In this document: piece after piece, positions 32,765 to 45,200 of the stretch
How positions within the stretch are numbered: position 1 is the stretch's first letter
Layout of the letters: each line of letters starts with the position of its first letter
Origin: Membranipora membranacea
Taxonomy: Eukaryota; Bryozoa; Gymnolaemata; Cheilostomatida; Membraniporidae
Assembly (NCBI GenBank): GCA_914767715.1
Contig: OU612073.1
Location: 19,530,001 to 19,594,000 of the forward strand
Reading direction: 5' to 3'
Length of the DNA stretch: 64,000 nucleotides
Program-made: the position numbers and the translations under genes
The notes under the pieces: generated by a model
Seen by the model: the letters and a program-made list of their open reading frames with translations, nothing else
What the model was told of the DNA's origin: nothing
The model's database searches: none

Positions 32765-35700
32765 TCATTAACTCATGTTCATGAGTTTGAAAATGATATA
32801 CTCAATCAATCAATCACTCAAATCATATCCGCTCAGAGAAGAATTCATAAATTATTTAACCGATATGAGACTTACTCAATGGAAAGTATCACATAGCAAA
32901 ACTAAAATTCATTATATAATAGCTCGCAGAATGGTTCCCCTAAGCAAGAAGTTAACTGATATAAAACCTATACATGTTCTGTTATGTTAACTTCAGAAAA
33001 TCTGATAAGCAGCTGTGATTAAGTGTTAACTATTCCTCCCGTACTGAAACAAGACCTGAGGAATACAAATCACTAGGTGTCTGTTTTAAGACCTTGGAAA
33101 TCATGATCCATGTACTGCTCTGCATAGAGGTGCCATGTTAACACTTGTACCATAATAGTAGCTTGATAATATGGTTCGGGATAATGATATTTGCATTTCG
33201 TTGTTTCTGCCTAAAATACAGCTTTGCTATTCATAATTTGTTTTGGCATTTTGTTGATATTATTTCACATTGGTGACGGGTCCACTCATCCCCAAACATT
33301 GATCGTATTGCCTACTTCGGCTAACCAATCACTCTGACAGACTCACTACTTGGCAGTTACACAGTGTTGTAGGTTAACAGGTAGTTCACTGTGGTAATGT
33401 CGGTTATCTGTAACTCAGAAAGTGCACACCCCCTGAAAAGGGCTACCAGGTAACTGCCAGTATCCTAAATGAATGCATTCCTAATATGATGATACTAGGT
33501 CTGGCTGTCATCCCACTAGTATGCTAAGTCTCTGGTATAGTTATATGGTAAATGGGAAACTGGAACTGAAACTGCAACATAATCTGCTACAGCTACGGGG
33601 TCTGAGTATCAATCTTGCTTGAATGCACAGGGTCTGCTTGATGTTAGTTGCTAGACTGTAGAAGGTCTCAAGTCAGAAATTGTCCTCTCTTTGTCAACTC
33701 ATTCATGGGTAGGTTTGCTTTTGACAGATCACAGTAGCCTGAATTCCAAATCCTAGCAAAGTAACGGTCGATTGAATTATTGTGAATTTGAAAAATCAGA
33801 TTCAAGATTGAGGTCCAGCTCAAGTTTGCCCTGAGGCGTTGCTCAATACTGTTAGATACTATAGTTTTGGTAAATAAAGTAGGTTATTTCTGGTAACCTT
33901 TTAATACGGTACCGTCACTCCCGTAGGCGGTACAGCAATTTGCCTGATGCAGAACAGCTGGAAGCTAATCTGCTAGATGTGATAACCTAGCATACTCCAC
34001 TCCCCTAGGTGGTGTATAAGGATTTCTTAGTGGTTAGCTTGTCTGGTTTATGTGGCTGGCTAGCAAACAATGTATGTATGTATGCTTATTTAAAGCATCT
34101 ACCATTGCAGTAACAACTACGTTAGGCTTAGTACATTTATAAAAAGAAAATAATTTTGAGTTGTTATGTCTCATAAAAACTGAAAAAAGCTCTTCTTTAT
34201 CTTCTCAGTCCTACACTTTTGGCTCTAAAAATCACAGGTTTGGGAGAGGATGTTTAAAAGAATTGAATCTTACATGACTAAAAAGCCGATGGTTCGGATT
34301 GCTGCTAACCTTACTAAAATAATTGTGTGACATAGAAAATAAAAATTCATTGACAGTAGTCATGTTCAAAAGTGATAATCGCTCATCAAACATTCAACAA
34401 CAGTATAAATAATTTTAGTCGCTGTCTTTTGACAGTATTCAAGAAGGATTTTGTCTATGTCAGCTAAAAACTGTACCATAATGGACAGGTGTAAAAAAGA
34501 AATCTGGTTTCAGATTGGTTTGGTAAAAAGGTTACCGCAGTTGTGCGCTTTTGTCTCGAGGGAGGACAACTCATCTCAATCAATAACATGAATCAACACT
34601 TCTTCATTATGCCTGTACTGTAGAGTCAAATTTATTCATGGCCAAATTAATTATCATATGTTCTGTAGTGGCCTTGCAATAGGACTAGAAGTAGCAAGAG
34701 TTAGCCTCCTCATTTTAGCTCCAAACTTACCACATGACAATCTCTTTACCCTTCTAGATATTACAAGAGAAGGAACACACTCCTTCTCAATACTGTGATT
34801 GGACTTACTTTGGTTTATGTGGGAGTTATCTGAATTAGATGTAGGATGCAGTGTGAGTTTTTGACGGTTCATAAGATAAATTAAACTCCTGTCAAGGTTC
34901 AAAGTGCAATAAGGGCTATTGCAAGTATATTGTATGTATTTCATTCTATTATATTGAATGTAGGCACATTAGAAATAAGCAGTCACCACCAATGAGCTGA
35001 TATAGTTTAAGACCATCTCTACCAGAGTGTCTGTGTTGGGTTCAATTGAAAATAAAAGTTACCGGTTTATTACGCAAGATCTTTCACAAATAAAAATTAG
35101 TTGAATTTACTTCTAAATTCATCAAATTCAAAATAATGGCAGTGATATGGACCAACATAGACACAATGTGGACTAGATATGAGAGGGCCTTCTTCATTTA
35201 TTCAAGCCATCATTAAACCTTTCTTGGTTTTGCTCCCCAAAGTAGCCTGGAGATAACTCCAACAATATGAAATAGTGAGGTTTGTGATCTTCAAAAATGC
35301 AAAGCGGTGACAATTATTCAAGAACTAGCTTATTTAGGCAGCCAGCTCCATTTTGTACCATATCCACCACTCTGTCCCCCCCTGCCCCCTTCCAAACTCC
35401 TGGCCAGTCAGTGAAATGAAAACAGAAATCACGTTACACAGAACAAAACGGCAAACAGCAAACGGCAACGGCAAACGGCTATGTCAAACCTCTATTTACT
35501 TATTTTATATATTACTACTCACTTCTCATGTCGGGTTTATTATCAACAAGGGAGGTGCACATGTGATGATTAGTACTTCCTTATTAGGCTACAATTCCAA
35601 AACTACTGCCTTTCCATAGTACAGCTTTGTAGCTATGATTAACTGCGATTTTCTCAGTAGTTGACTAGCAAACATTTCTGGAAATCATGATCAAGTTTTA

Positions 35701-35950
35701 ACAGGACAATTTGTTGCATTACTCTTGAAGTATTCATCATGCCATATAATTTAACCCTGTAATAACTTATTACATTTATAAAGGTCTATAACACTTTTCA
35801 TGACATTTCAAAATCAAAGTGTTTACTAATATCACAGAGTAAGGATATATCCCTACTCAGCGCTGATATCATTGTAACGTTGTAATAATTAATAGTGATT
35901 AAGAAATCTACAGTGAGGTCACTGATTTAGGCAGTAGACAGCTCATATAT
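32765..35950. repeat. Right arm of the large degraded inverted repeat
   Basis: Inverted counterpart of 28630-31530. Well-matched stretches are 32765-33160, 33265-33500, 34545-35180 and 35880-35950. The 33500-34540 part has no clear partner and no recognised gene. It lacks the hAT element present in the left arm. Confidence 0.8.
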
Positions 35951-35964
35951 ATAAATATACATTA

Positions 35965-36325
35965 TTCTTACAGAGATACAACATACAGTGGTGCGCATAC
36001 CACTGCACAACACACAGGCCTTCAGCTAGAAACCATGAGTCAAGCGCTGTTTCAAGGCCTTCTCTAGAACAACCTCATCATGGCCGGCCCAAGCAGCATG
36101 AAGCCACCCCTGTGTGTTGATGAGCATCACAATCAATCTCATCGATCCCTCTGTGCATTTTGTCAGTTTCGGTGGTTTGACATAATTGGTGTGTTGACGC
36201 TGTTGCGCAACCAGGGAGGCTGCCAACTCGTCATTGTTTCAGTGCAACAATGTTCGCCCCATCACTCTCATGCTTATACTCTAAGCCAAACCAGTGCAGG
36301 GAGATTTGCTTTCCATCAACTCATC
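35965..36325 (+). repeat. Dispersed repeat family S, longest copy
   Basis: Shares long blocks with 55495-55765: CTGCACAACACAC, AACCATGAGTC, CAAGGCCTTCTCTAG, ATGGCCGGCCC, GCATGAAGCCACCCCTG, GCTGTTGCGCAACCAGGGAGG and TTTGCTTTCCAT. More distant copies are at 4065-4195 (inverted) and 5435-5730. The ORFs on each strand differ between copies, so it is probably non-coding, SINE- or MITE-like. No clear pol III boxes or terminal inverted repeats were found. Confidence 0.7.
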
Positions 36326-36691
36326 GGCGCAAAACTGATAAAGACCTTTGGCTATTTTTAGACAAGGTTAATTATAGCAATTGACAACGCATAGAAAATT
36401 AGTCATACTAGATTTCCTCATTGTTACGCTTTATTTCATGCTTTGTTATGGTTGAGCATTGCTCCATTAGATAAACAAATAGACCTAGATATGCTCTACA
36501 CTTTTATAAGTAAACACAATAATCAGTATAGACTCGGGCTCAGTAGTTTGAAATGTTTATTCTATTGTAAAAGTTCTGTTCTACAGCTACTACTAACATA
36601 ATCGGCACTCCGCTCTGCTCTGTAATACTATCTATAACAGGTGCTGCTCACTCACAACTTGTTGGCAACTTTAACAGGTTGGACCGGCAGC

Positions 36692-39600
36692 ATGGATCAG
36701 AATGGTCTTAGTAATCCTGCGACACAGAGTACAAGAAATGTATACCTGTTCATACCAAACATTATCGGTGAGCCAGTTTATGTTCTTAGAGTCTATCATG
36801 CCCTTGCCCTTGCATGTCACGAATTTATAGATAGACTCTGCAGAGGTTAATTAACCGTTTTTTAGAGTTGACAGCCTTGGTTAAAACAAAGAGTTCAAAG
36901 CGGGTCAACATTGTACTTGCTGCATGGAACTCGAGTGTTTGAAGATGGGCTTGACTCCGGCTGTTCCAGTTCACTGTATCAAAATGGACCCATCAGTGGC
37001 AGCACTGAAGGCCGCTTCAGATCTGCTGCCTCACCACTGGGAAAAATCTGTCACCCTAAGCGTGCAGCAGCCAACTGTGAAACCGCTCTGCAGACGAAAC
37101 ATAGAACCCTACCCTAGATGGACCATTGGTCCTTGTCATTATTTAGTTTACCTGTAATTATAGAAGTGACCTGTTCATACCCACAACCCACGATGGAGAA
37201 TGCTGCCAAACGATAAATTGGTCAAAAGTGAAAGACAATGAACATGTTTAGATTTGACTTATAACAGCTCTCGTGTGGCTCTCAGATTGGCCCATTAGTT
37301 TTGTGTAAAATTCCACACTTCAGCATTAGAATCATTGAATATAATTACTATCACTAGCGATCCAATCATGATCTTTATGCCCTACTGATACCAGGGAGGG
37401 TGGTACCCACCCTCCCTGCTAATACCATGCTGATACTATCTTACTTATTTCTCAGGATATATCAGGGTTATCCTCTCCTTAGCATCATTTTACTTCATGC
37501 CATATGACTATGTGACTGCTGGCTGGTGTTATATGATAAGCTGTTTTCTCGATGCTCTAGATGGATACGCTGCGAGATATTTCAATCAAAGTAAGTATTA
37601 AATCTTAATGTGCTACCCAATAATGTTGAAGTTTCTATGAGATCTAAACTAAATTTCAACACGTTATACAACACAACGTCAGAAATGTGAGGTCAATTGT
37701 GCTTGTTACATTCTAGATCTAGTTTCCCATCTTATATAGCAAACTTCTAACCAATTTAAAAAATCCTTGTCTAGGTTAGTTGCTGGGATACGATATATGA
37801 TGTAAATTTTTCGTTTGTTTCAGCGTCTACATTTGGTGCTATACTAGACCTAATTACAGATAGAGTTATCTCCCCCGTCGGTCTGCTTGTAACACTCTGC
37901 TCGTTCTACCCTCAGTACTCTCTAGCCTTCCAGATCTTCCTTATAGTGGATATAACAAGCCATTGGTTACACTTACACAGGTAATATGATAAAGCACAAC
38001 TACTAACTTATAAAAATTACTCCCATCCATTTTTGTTGTTTTTGGGCCAATGAGTAAAGGCTTAGTATCCCCTAAAACTCAATTTTCAATTGCGCTTGGC
38101 CATTAATATGGTCAAACACTCCAAAAACAGTCTATACACGTGATTTGAACATACTAAAAAAATTCACTGTAGAAAAAGAGAGTCCAGATTATAGGAACTT
38201 GGGTAAATCAACTGTCAAAACAAAGATGAATTTTCTTCTTGCCCCAATATGTTATATTATAAATCTGATTTCAGTTCAGTATTATCAGGGAAGAAGAGTC
38301 ACAAAAGTATGGATGATGACGCAAACTCTCTTATGAAGCTTTACTACAGTAGCAGAGTGAGTAGATATAATAGGAACAGTAGATATTCTAAGGTCAGACA
38401 AAGGTCACATGGTTATATTGATAATCTTGTGATAAACCTATATTTTCCAAACGAGCAGCTTTGGGAGAAATGTGAGACATTGTAAAGCCACAAAATATAG
38501 ATAGCATATTTTGCATTGGCGTACTTTGGGGTGCGACACTTAGGTACACCACTCTGGGTATTTTTGCGGAGTGAGCGTGTTGTAAGTCAGGATCAGTGAT
38601 GCTTGGTTGTAACTTATCCACGTGACTGGTTTGGTATGAGGTTATCATCTCGTTCTGAGTATACTACATTTACAAGAGCAGAACTAAGAATAGTTTTAGT
38701 CTTGTCCAAATTAAATGCTAAAATCTTGTTCAATAAAGTTTGCTGTCAGATTTCAGCCAAACTTTGTTAAAGAGTCTCCCTAGCACTCATATTTAAGCCT
38801 GACTAATAAAAACAAGATCTCAAGATACTCCCGCAGGTCATCTTCATCTGATACGAATTGAAATTTTCTTTTGCAGCCATTTCTCTTCTCAATGGCGGCT
38901 GGCAATGAGCTGTTCTTCATAGGGATATATCTCCTTAATTTCTCACAAGGACCAACAGGTAAGTCAGTCATATGATAGTCAGCAAAAAGTAAGTCAGCAA
39001 AAGATAAATCAGCAATAGGTAAGTCGGCGGTAGGTAAGTCAGTGATAGGTAAGTTGGTTATAGGTGAGTTGGTGATAGGTAACCCTGCGATACTAGATCA
39101 GATTAAGTCTGTCTAGCCTCTGTCGTTTAATTCCTAGTTCCCAGTCCGATGTTCAGGCCAGAAGATATGCTGTGATTGAAAGTTATCTCCTGATATATGA
39201 TAACCTTCATATCAAATAGTAATTTTATTGAGAGCACACTGATTTTAAATCTTAGTCGACCCTTTCAGTTATGACTTAGAATGGCTCACCAATAGTGATT
39301 TCCTTATTTGGGAAAGTTACCCGAAGGATTTCATGATTCTGTTAAATTGAGAATTTTAAAATACTAACGTCACCCAACAATGCCAGATGAATAATTTATC
39401 TGAGTTTTATAGCACATACATTCATAAATACACAACACTGCAGAACCATACTACCTATCTATCTTTCTTTCTAACATCTCCTACTCAAAGTATTTTGGTG
39501 AGGAAATTTGAGATTCCATTACATGTGCCATACATATAGACCATTATGACATTGTGCAAGCTTGCCGAACTTCGACTTGGTGCGTAGAGTAAAACTTGTA

Positions 39601-39764
39601 TCTTTTCATTTTTAGTTGCTGGATTTGCTCTCTTCCGGGTGTTGGCGTTTACTACAGCTCCGATAGCCCTTCTAAAGACAATAGTAACCTTCATACAGCT
39701 GAAAATGGCCATATCTAAGCTGGCTCATTGTGATAGCCAGAATCTATACCTGAAAACTGAATGA
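36692..39764 (+). CDS. CDIPT: CDP-diacylglycerol--inositol 3-phosphatidyltransferase
   Basis: Makes phosphatidylinositol from CDP-diacylglycerol and myo-inositol in the ER membrane. Six exons: 36692-36767, 37456-37590, 37824-37980, 38275-38356, 38877-38958 and 39616-39764. All junction phases agree, giving 226 residues (human enzyme about 213). The CDP-alcohol phosphatidyltransferase motif D-G-x2-A-R-x8-G-x3-D-x3-D is complete, running from D61-G62 through D79 and D83 across the exon 2/3 junction. Other conserved blocks: V-Y-L-F-I-P-N-I-I-G at the N-terminus, H-W-L-H-L-H-S-S, L-Y-Y-S-S-R and A-G-N-E-L-F, with several hydrophobic helices. An in-frame ATG at 36641 would add 17 residues; the downstream ATG fits the family length better. 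Intron 5 begins with a repeat made of donor-site-like units. Confidence 0.96.
38958..39085 (+). repeat. Minisatellite of 5'-splice-site-like units at the start of CDIPT intron 5
   Basis: Starting at the real donor of exon 5 (CAG/GTAAGTC), about eight or nine imperfect 14-15-base units follow, each holding a variant of GGTAAGTC or AAGTAAGTC (AGTCAGC, AGTCGGC, AGTTGG). Several are near-perfect donor consensus sequences. The repeat probably grew from the splice site itself. Confidence 0.85.
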
Positions 39765-39944
39765 TCAACATACTGATAGGCATAGCATGTCCTCTGCTCT
39801 GGTATAGTGAGGCAGTGAAGTCTGCTGCTCAATTTGACTTTTATATACATACGTTTATAAGTGTTTACGGGTTATCTAAAACAATATGCTTTTCTCTTTT
39901 ATTAATGCTATTTTCTTTGAGAGAGGGAGTAGACTGAGAGGAGA

Positions 39945-39993
39945 TAGCTCAGCCTTTCAGCTTTCTAGCATGAAAGTCCCGGTTCTCAAACTC
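39945..39993 (+). other. tRNA-like fragment (A- and B-box-like)
   Basis: TAGCTCAGCC is followed about 30 bases later by GGTTCTCAAACTC, resembling pol III A and B boxes at tRNA spacing. Acceptor-stem pairing is not evident, so it is at best a tRNA-derived SINE fragment or pseudogene. Confidence 0.25.
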
Positions 39994-40299
39994 TGGTGCA
40001 ATCCACTAGACCGCAATAGACCACTACGGCAATCTCACCATCTGATGTTTAGATGATATATTCTGTGAATACCTTGCAACGACAACAACAACATAAAGGC
40101 TGTTGTAATCAATAAGACAATTCTTCATCAAGACAAATCTCCAAATAAGTATTGGGTCTTATAATCTCACCTTACCCTATTTTAGACTTGATTCTATGGT
40201 CTCCGAGTTAGTTAATATTGTTTTTATCACTTTTTGATTGTGGTTTCATGTCAGGTTCTGAATTTATATAACATATTGCCTACGTGAAGGAATGTACCT

Positions 40300-40930
40300 A
40301 GTAAATAAAGTGCTCAGTCATCACTCATCATTCCATCCATTGATGTCCCCATTCAGCTAAACCGCCTGATGGCATTATATTCTATTTTTGTGCTAATCAT
40401 TGTATAACTGTTCTGGAAAAAATTCCATTCTCGCCTCCCTCCTGTCACATACGCATAAAAAATATAGTTATGAAACCAAAAAACTTAAAAAGATGGTCAC
40501 TTTCTATACCTTAAAAACCGATATCTGCTATCATCAAGTTCCTACATATGTTTGCAAGGCGAAGTGCTAGTGGACTCTCAAAGTTTTGATGGAAAAATTG
40601 GAGTTGAAGAACATACCGGCACCGCGATAACATTCAGATATCCTCAGTTTTGATGCTGCATTATGGATTGCTGGTTAAAACCCCGTTCTGTTCTCAATTA
40701 TTGCTTTGAAAATACCCCACTGCATGCCCATAAAATAAAGCGCTTAGTCATCATTCTATCAATCCTTGTAACCATTGATACATATCAGTGCTTGTAACCA
40801 TTCAGCTAAACTGCCTGGTGGCATTATATTCTATTTTTGTGCAAATCACTTGTAATTGTTCTGAAATAAGTTCCATTCTCGCCTCCTGCCTGTCACATAC
40901 GCATAAAAATTATAGTTATGAAACCAAAAT
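40300..40930. repeat. Direct duplication, about 430-bp spacing
   Basis: 40302-40490 and 40732-40930 share AAATAAAG, AGTCATCA, CATTCAGCTAAAC, GGCATTATATTCTATTTTTG, TTCCATTCTCGCCTCC and ACATACGCATAAAAA. The second copy has an extra insertion near its start. Intergenic. Confidence 0.8.
40304..40309 (+). terminator. Possible polyA signal of CDIPT
   Basis: AATAAA about 540 bases after the stop. A duplicated copy of this sequence with its own AATAAA is at about 40734. Which is used is unknown. Confidence 0.4.
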
Positions 40931-41560
40931 AGGCCACCCTTTTTTTGGAGAGAAAACCAATTAGATGCACCACTTTTTAATTGGGCAAATTTTGCTGATG
41001 TGACAGTATACCGGAGACAATTTTGCTCCTTGCGGATTTTTTCTGTCTCAACCTTTTCTTTGGTAAGTATGAAAACGGCAAAACTAAATGACCATTTTGG
41101 CTGCAATGGCCAAATTGGCCGAGAGGTCGGCTGGTCTATAGCATGAGCTCCTGTCTTTTTGGGCCAATCTCCAATTATAGTCAATAATACTCAGCACCAA
41201 CTTACTGTTTAGCGGGTATGTCGGGCTGCAGCATAATGAATAGCGTAAACCTAAGGAGGGGGAGGGCTTTGTTTCCAAACATCAGATGATTGTAGGGTGT
41301 AGGTAGGCTTACTAGATATGTGTCTCCCGGTAGAGAGAGCGGGGTTGATCCTGGAGGCATCATCCTTATTATGGTAACTTTGAAAATCCAGTCCATACGT
41401 ACGTACGGGATTATCCTCAAATGAAATTTGACCTCAGGAAATATGAGTGATCAATTTAGTTTCCATGGTAACGGTATAGTTTATCAATCTCCATCTAAGT
41501 TGTGCTTGTGTATCTACGCCTGCGTCATCACTACCACGCACAAACCAAGGACATTGTGGG

Positions 41561-41568
41561 TATATAAA
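41561..41568 (+). promoter_or_regulatory. TATA box of the catalase gene
   Basis: TATATAAA, with transcription predicted to start near 41590. A non-coding first exon probably ends near 41621 (GTGG/GTAGTT) and is spliced to 42209, just upstream of the ATG. Confidence 0.65.
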
Positions 41569-42258
41569 GCGGCTTCGTAAGCATTTTACTTCAATCGCTG
41601 AAAACACTCGTTGAGCTGTGGGTAGTTTTCTATTTCTTTCTAAACCGTGTATTTTGCAACATCAAAATTTATTATAATTTCTAATGCATCTCATTTTTTC
41701 AATGTGTTCATATTTGAGAATGGGATGATTACAATAACTACTCATTCTCGCGGTCTCGCCTAAACATTTTATTCTGCGATTCCTAAAAGTCTCTAAGCTA
41801 ATATCATATATTCATCGTAACTTTTTTTCATGGGAATGAAATGCATTAACCCTAGTCTTGAGACTCAAGAATAATATGATAAAGGTGGTTCTACCAATGA
41901 ACTCCCTTGAACTCCCATTGGTTTTACTGTTGTTCTTCAGGTACTGGATCAATACTGAGTGAGTTGTCACACCATGAACATAGGGTAATTGCGACCGACC
42001 AATTGGAGCATAGCAATATAGGTCAAGTGAAAGACTTGGCTCATTTACCCAGCAATTTGTTCTTAATTTTTGAGGGTATTTGTATAGAGACTCACATATG
42101 ATTTGTTGTTCAGATTTAAGGGCTACAGAGGTGCTTTGAAATTTTGTTTTATAAATCTGTGCAACTTTTATGGAGCATCACTGTTAATAGACCTTCACTT
42201 TCTTTCAGGACTAAATCTTCCTTACTTCTCTCTGTCACAAGAAACCCAGAACTTAAAC

Positions 42259-45200
42259 ATGGCTGCACCTAGAGACAAGTGTGATGACCAACTATGTGAT
42301 TATGCAAAGTCAAAAAGTGTAAGTTATTTATGTACAACAATCTTCTTTTGAATGAGTCAGAGACTAGAGTAGAGTGCTAGTTTTAGTATTTTAACCCCTA
42401 CTCTACTCGCTTCTCTAGTTAGTCCTTGGCCAAAGTTAGTATAATAGTTGTTTAGTTGTTGAGTTTTAATACGTTTCCATTCGTCGTATTTCTTTCAGTT
42501 GAATTCAGAATGTCAAGAGTTGCCTCTCCCCTCTGTGTCTGAAATGACAGCCCAATGGCAAAGAAAAGGTGACAGCAACTCACAACACCGTCCCAAGTCT
42601 ACTACATTTGTCTCTCATCCAACGGTCAGTCTTGCTTGCTATAAATAGGACGGATCAGATATGAACAAATTTATTGTTGTGTTTAGTTTAACTTCGAGAG
42701 TCAACCGGCTACACGTTCGTTGATTAGAAAAAAGACTAAGGGTTTATATTAGTACCCATCGTTGTCATTGGTCTTAAGGGAAGTCAGTAGGGAAGTCTTA
42801 AGGGGAGTCAGATTCTTGTTGACTCTATGGTCACCTAATCCCGATATTTTCCGGCACTCCTAGCATCGCTCTTGGTATAGCTTGTGGTGTAGTTCCTGGT
42901 ATCGCTTGTGGTGTCGTTTCTGGTATATCCGCCTGGTGTTGAGTTACATCTATTCCTTCTGCTGCTGTTCTGTTGAGGTGATGAGCGTCTTGCTGAGCTT
43001 CTTGTTTAGGATTAAATTTGGATGAGATCTGCTAGTGACATACAGTAGGCTGTAATCAATACTTACTTTTCTGTATATAGCCTCTTCTCTAGGTAGGCCT
43101 CCGGTACTAAATCACTTATATCTTTGAGGTAAAAGTGCGGCTCACCAGCTCGCCTTCAGGATCTTCCATGAGGCAGATGGCCGCTTATTTGTGAGAGCTG
43201 AAGAAAAAATCATTGGTTGCATTATATCCCCTTGGGGGGGGGGGGCACTCTGCTTTCGAGGACTGTCATAACTCCGAACTAGCTGATGAACCCTTTGTAT
43301 TTTAGTTACTTCTTGTCTATATCGCTATATCGACCTTATTCTACTTGTGGCTCATTGCCTATAACCCTGACGTCTATTGCTTATTGTAGATGGCAGACCA
43401 GTTGACCACAGCATCTGGCCAGCCTATTGGTAATAAGCTTGCTTCTATGAGTCTCGGACCTCGAGGACCGCTCCTCCTTCAGGATTTTGTATTCCAAGAT
43501 GAGATGTCTCACTTTGACAGGGAAAGAATCCCAGAGAGAGTCGTCCATGCTAAAGGAGGCGGTAAGATTATCTATCTATCCTTGTTTGAAAAAGAAACCA
43601 AAAAGTTTCGATTTCTCAGACTTATTATAGACAGGGGGTCTGAACTTCCTCACTTCAGTATTACAGACCTACTGTGCACTCTGAGTGATGTATCTATTCA
43701 ACTTTGCCTGGAAGCTTATATAACACCTGGGTTTGAAGGTTACAACTATAGTATTGATCATACCATGGTTTATCAAACATTTCACCAACTGTATTATCTA
43801 TAGCACAAGTGATAATCCTTACTGACCATTTCTATATCGCAGGTGCTTTTGGCTACTTTGAGGTAACTCATGATATCACCAAATACTGCAAAGCTAAGGT
43901 ATTCGAAAAGATAGGAAAGAGAACTCCTCTGGGTATCCGATTCTCTACTGTTGGTAGGTTTTATCCAATGGCTCAATGTCATGGCACCAGTCATGGTCAA
44001 GCTTTGTAATTCTGCAGGCTAAAAAATCTGATGGCGCCTTCTGTGAGGATAGACTTATAACCTGATAGTAATGCTATTTTGCAATCGCTTTGAACCCGTA
44101 GCTAGACAGTCATGTCCTGAATCAGGAAACATATGCTGATTTTGTATGCATTTCTTAATTGCAAATGCTAATTATTGAGGATAGCAAATCATGGCAACTG
44201 AATTCATTTCCCCTTAGTTTGAATACATAGCCTAGTTACCCTGAGTTTGTACCTTAATTTCCAGGTGCTTTTTGTTGCAATGTCATATTTTTGTCCTTGA
44301 GTAGGAGGAACAATGGTTGCCAAACAATCATCTCAATGTCAACCCATGATTCACTAGACTAAAGGTAAAAATATTGGTTTGGCAATAAGGGGGAGATCAA
44401 AAAAATGGTCCAACTGATTTTGTAAAAAAACAGGTTTTGAAAATGAAAAGCACCTATAACAGATCACGCATTCACCAGTTTATTATTGATATGGTTCAGG
44501 CAATAAACAGTTTACCATCGATATGTTTGATTAGGTGGTGAGAGCGGATCAGCAGATACAGCTAGAGATCCTCGTGGATTTGCCGTCAAGTTTTACACAG
44601 ATGAGGGAAACTGGGATCTCGTCGGTAATAACACCCCAATCTTCTTCATCCGAGACCCAATCTTTGTAAGTAGTCTGCTTTCGACTCCTGTAATGTTTCG
44701 ATAACTGCAGAAGTAAATATTCATTAGAAAAACTTTGTTCTTCTGAAAATACCTCAATGATGACAACAATATCTGATACATGATGATCGAAATTGGACAT
44801 TTATGTTAGTTTTGTGCGAATAACAATTTTGAGTCAGGTTGAGCTTAGTCAAAAAGCTGAAATGTAGATGCATGGGTTTTGACTCAAATGATTTTTACTC
44901 CCTTACTAAGTTTGGATCTACATGTTCTTCAGCTCAATGGTAGTAATTTATAGGCCTGAAGGGTGATTGATAATATTTCTCCTCTGGTAATGATGACTTA
45001 ACAGTTTACACAATGTGATGACACGGTCAGCCAGGGTTACTCCAATCCAAAAGTCAATCGTATATCAGTTTTGAGTGACTCACAGTGTTTAGAGAATGTA
45101 GGAATTGTTATGTAACATAATTTTAGTCTGCTTGTTATGATCGTGCTGCAGAGATCCCCTCAACACTACCATCATCATAGGTTATCACTAGACAACGCTG

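Larger units (their letters stand above)
39765..41560. other. CDIPT 3' UTR, then intergenic
   Basis: Contains a tRNA-like fragment, two AATAAA-bearing tandem copies of one sequence and no recognised gene. A 112-codon minus-strand frame at 40846-41184 has no family features that I can see. Confidence 0.5.

Noticed and set aside
36026-36361. Overlapping ORFs of 66 and 93 codons in repeat family S
   Set aside because: The frames are not kept open in the other copies (55.5 kb, 5.4 kb, 4.1 kb), so coding is unlikely.
40846-41184. 112-codon minus-strand ORF between CDIPT and catalase
   Set aside because: Partly overlaps the duplicated non-coding sequence at 40.7-40.9 kb and has no recognisable domain.
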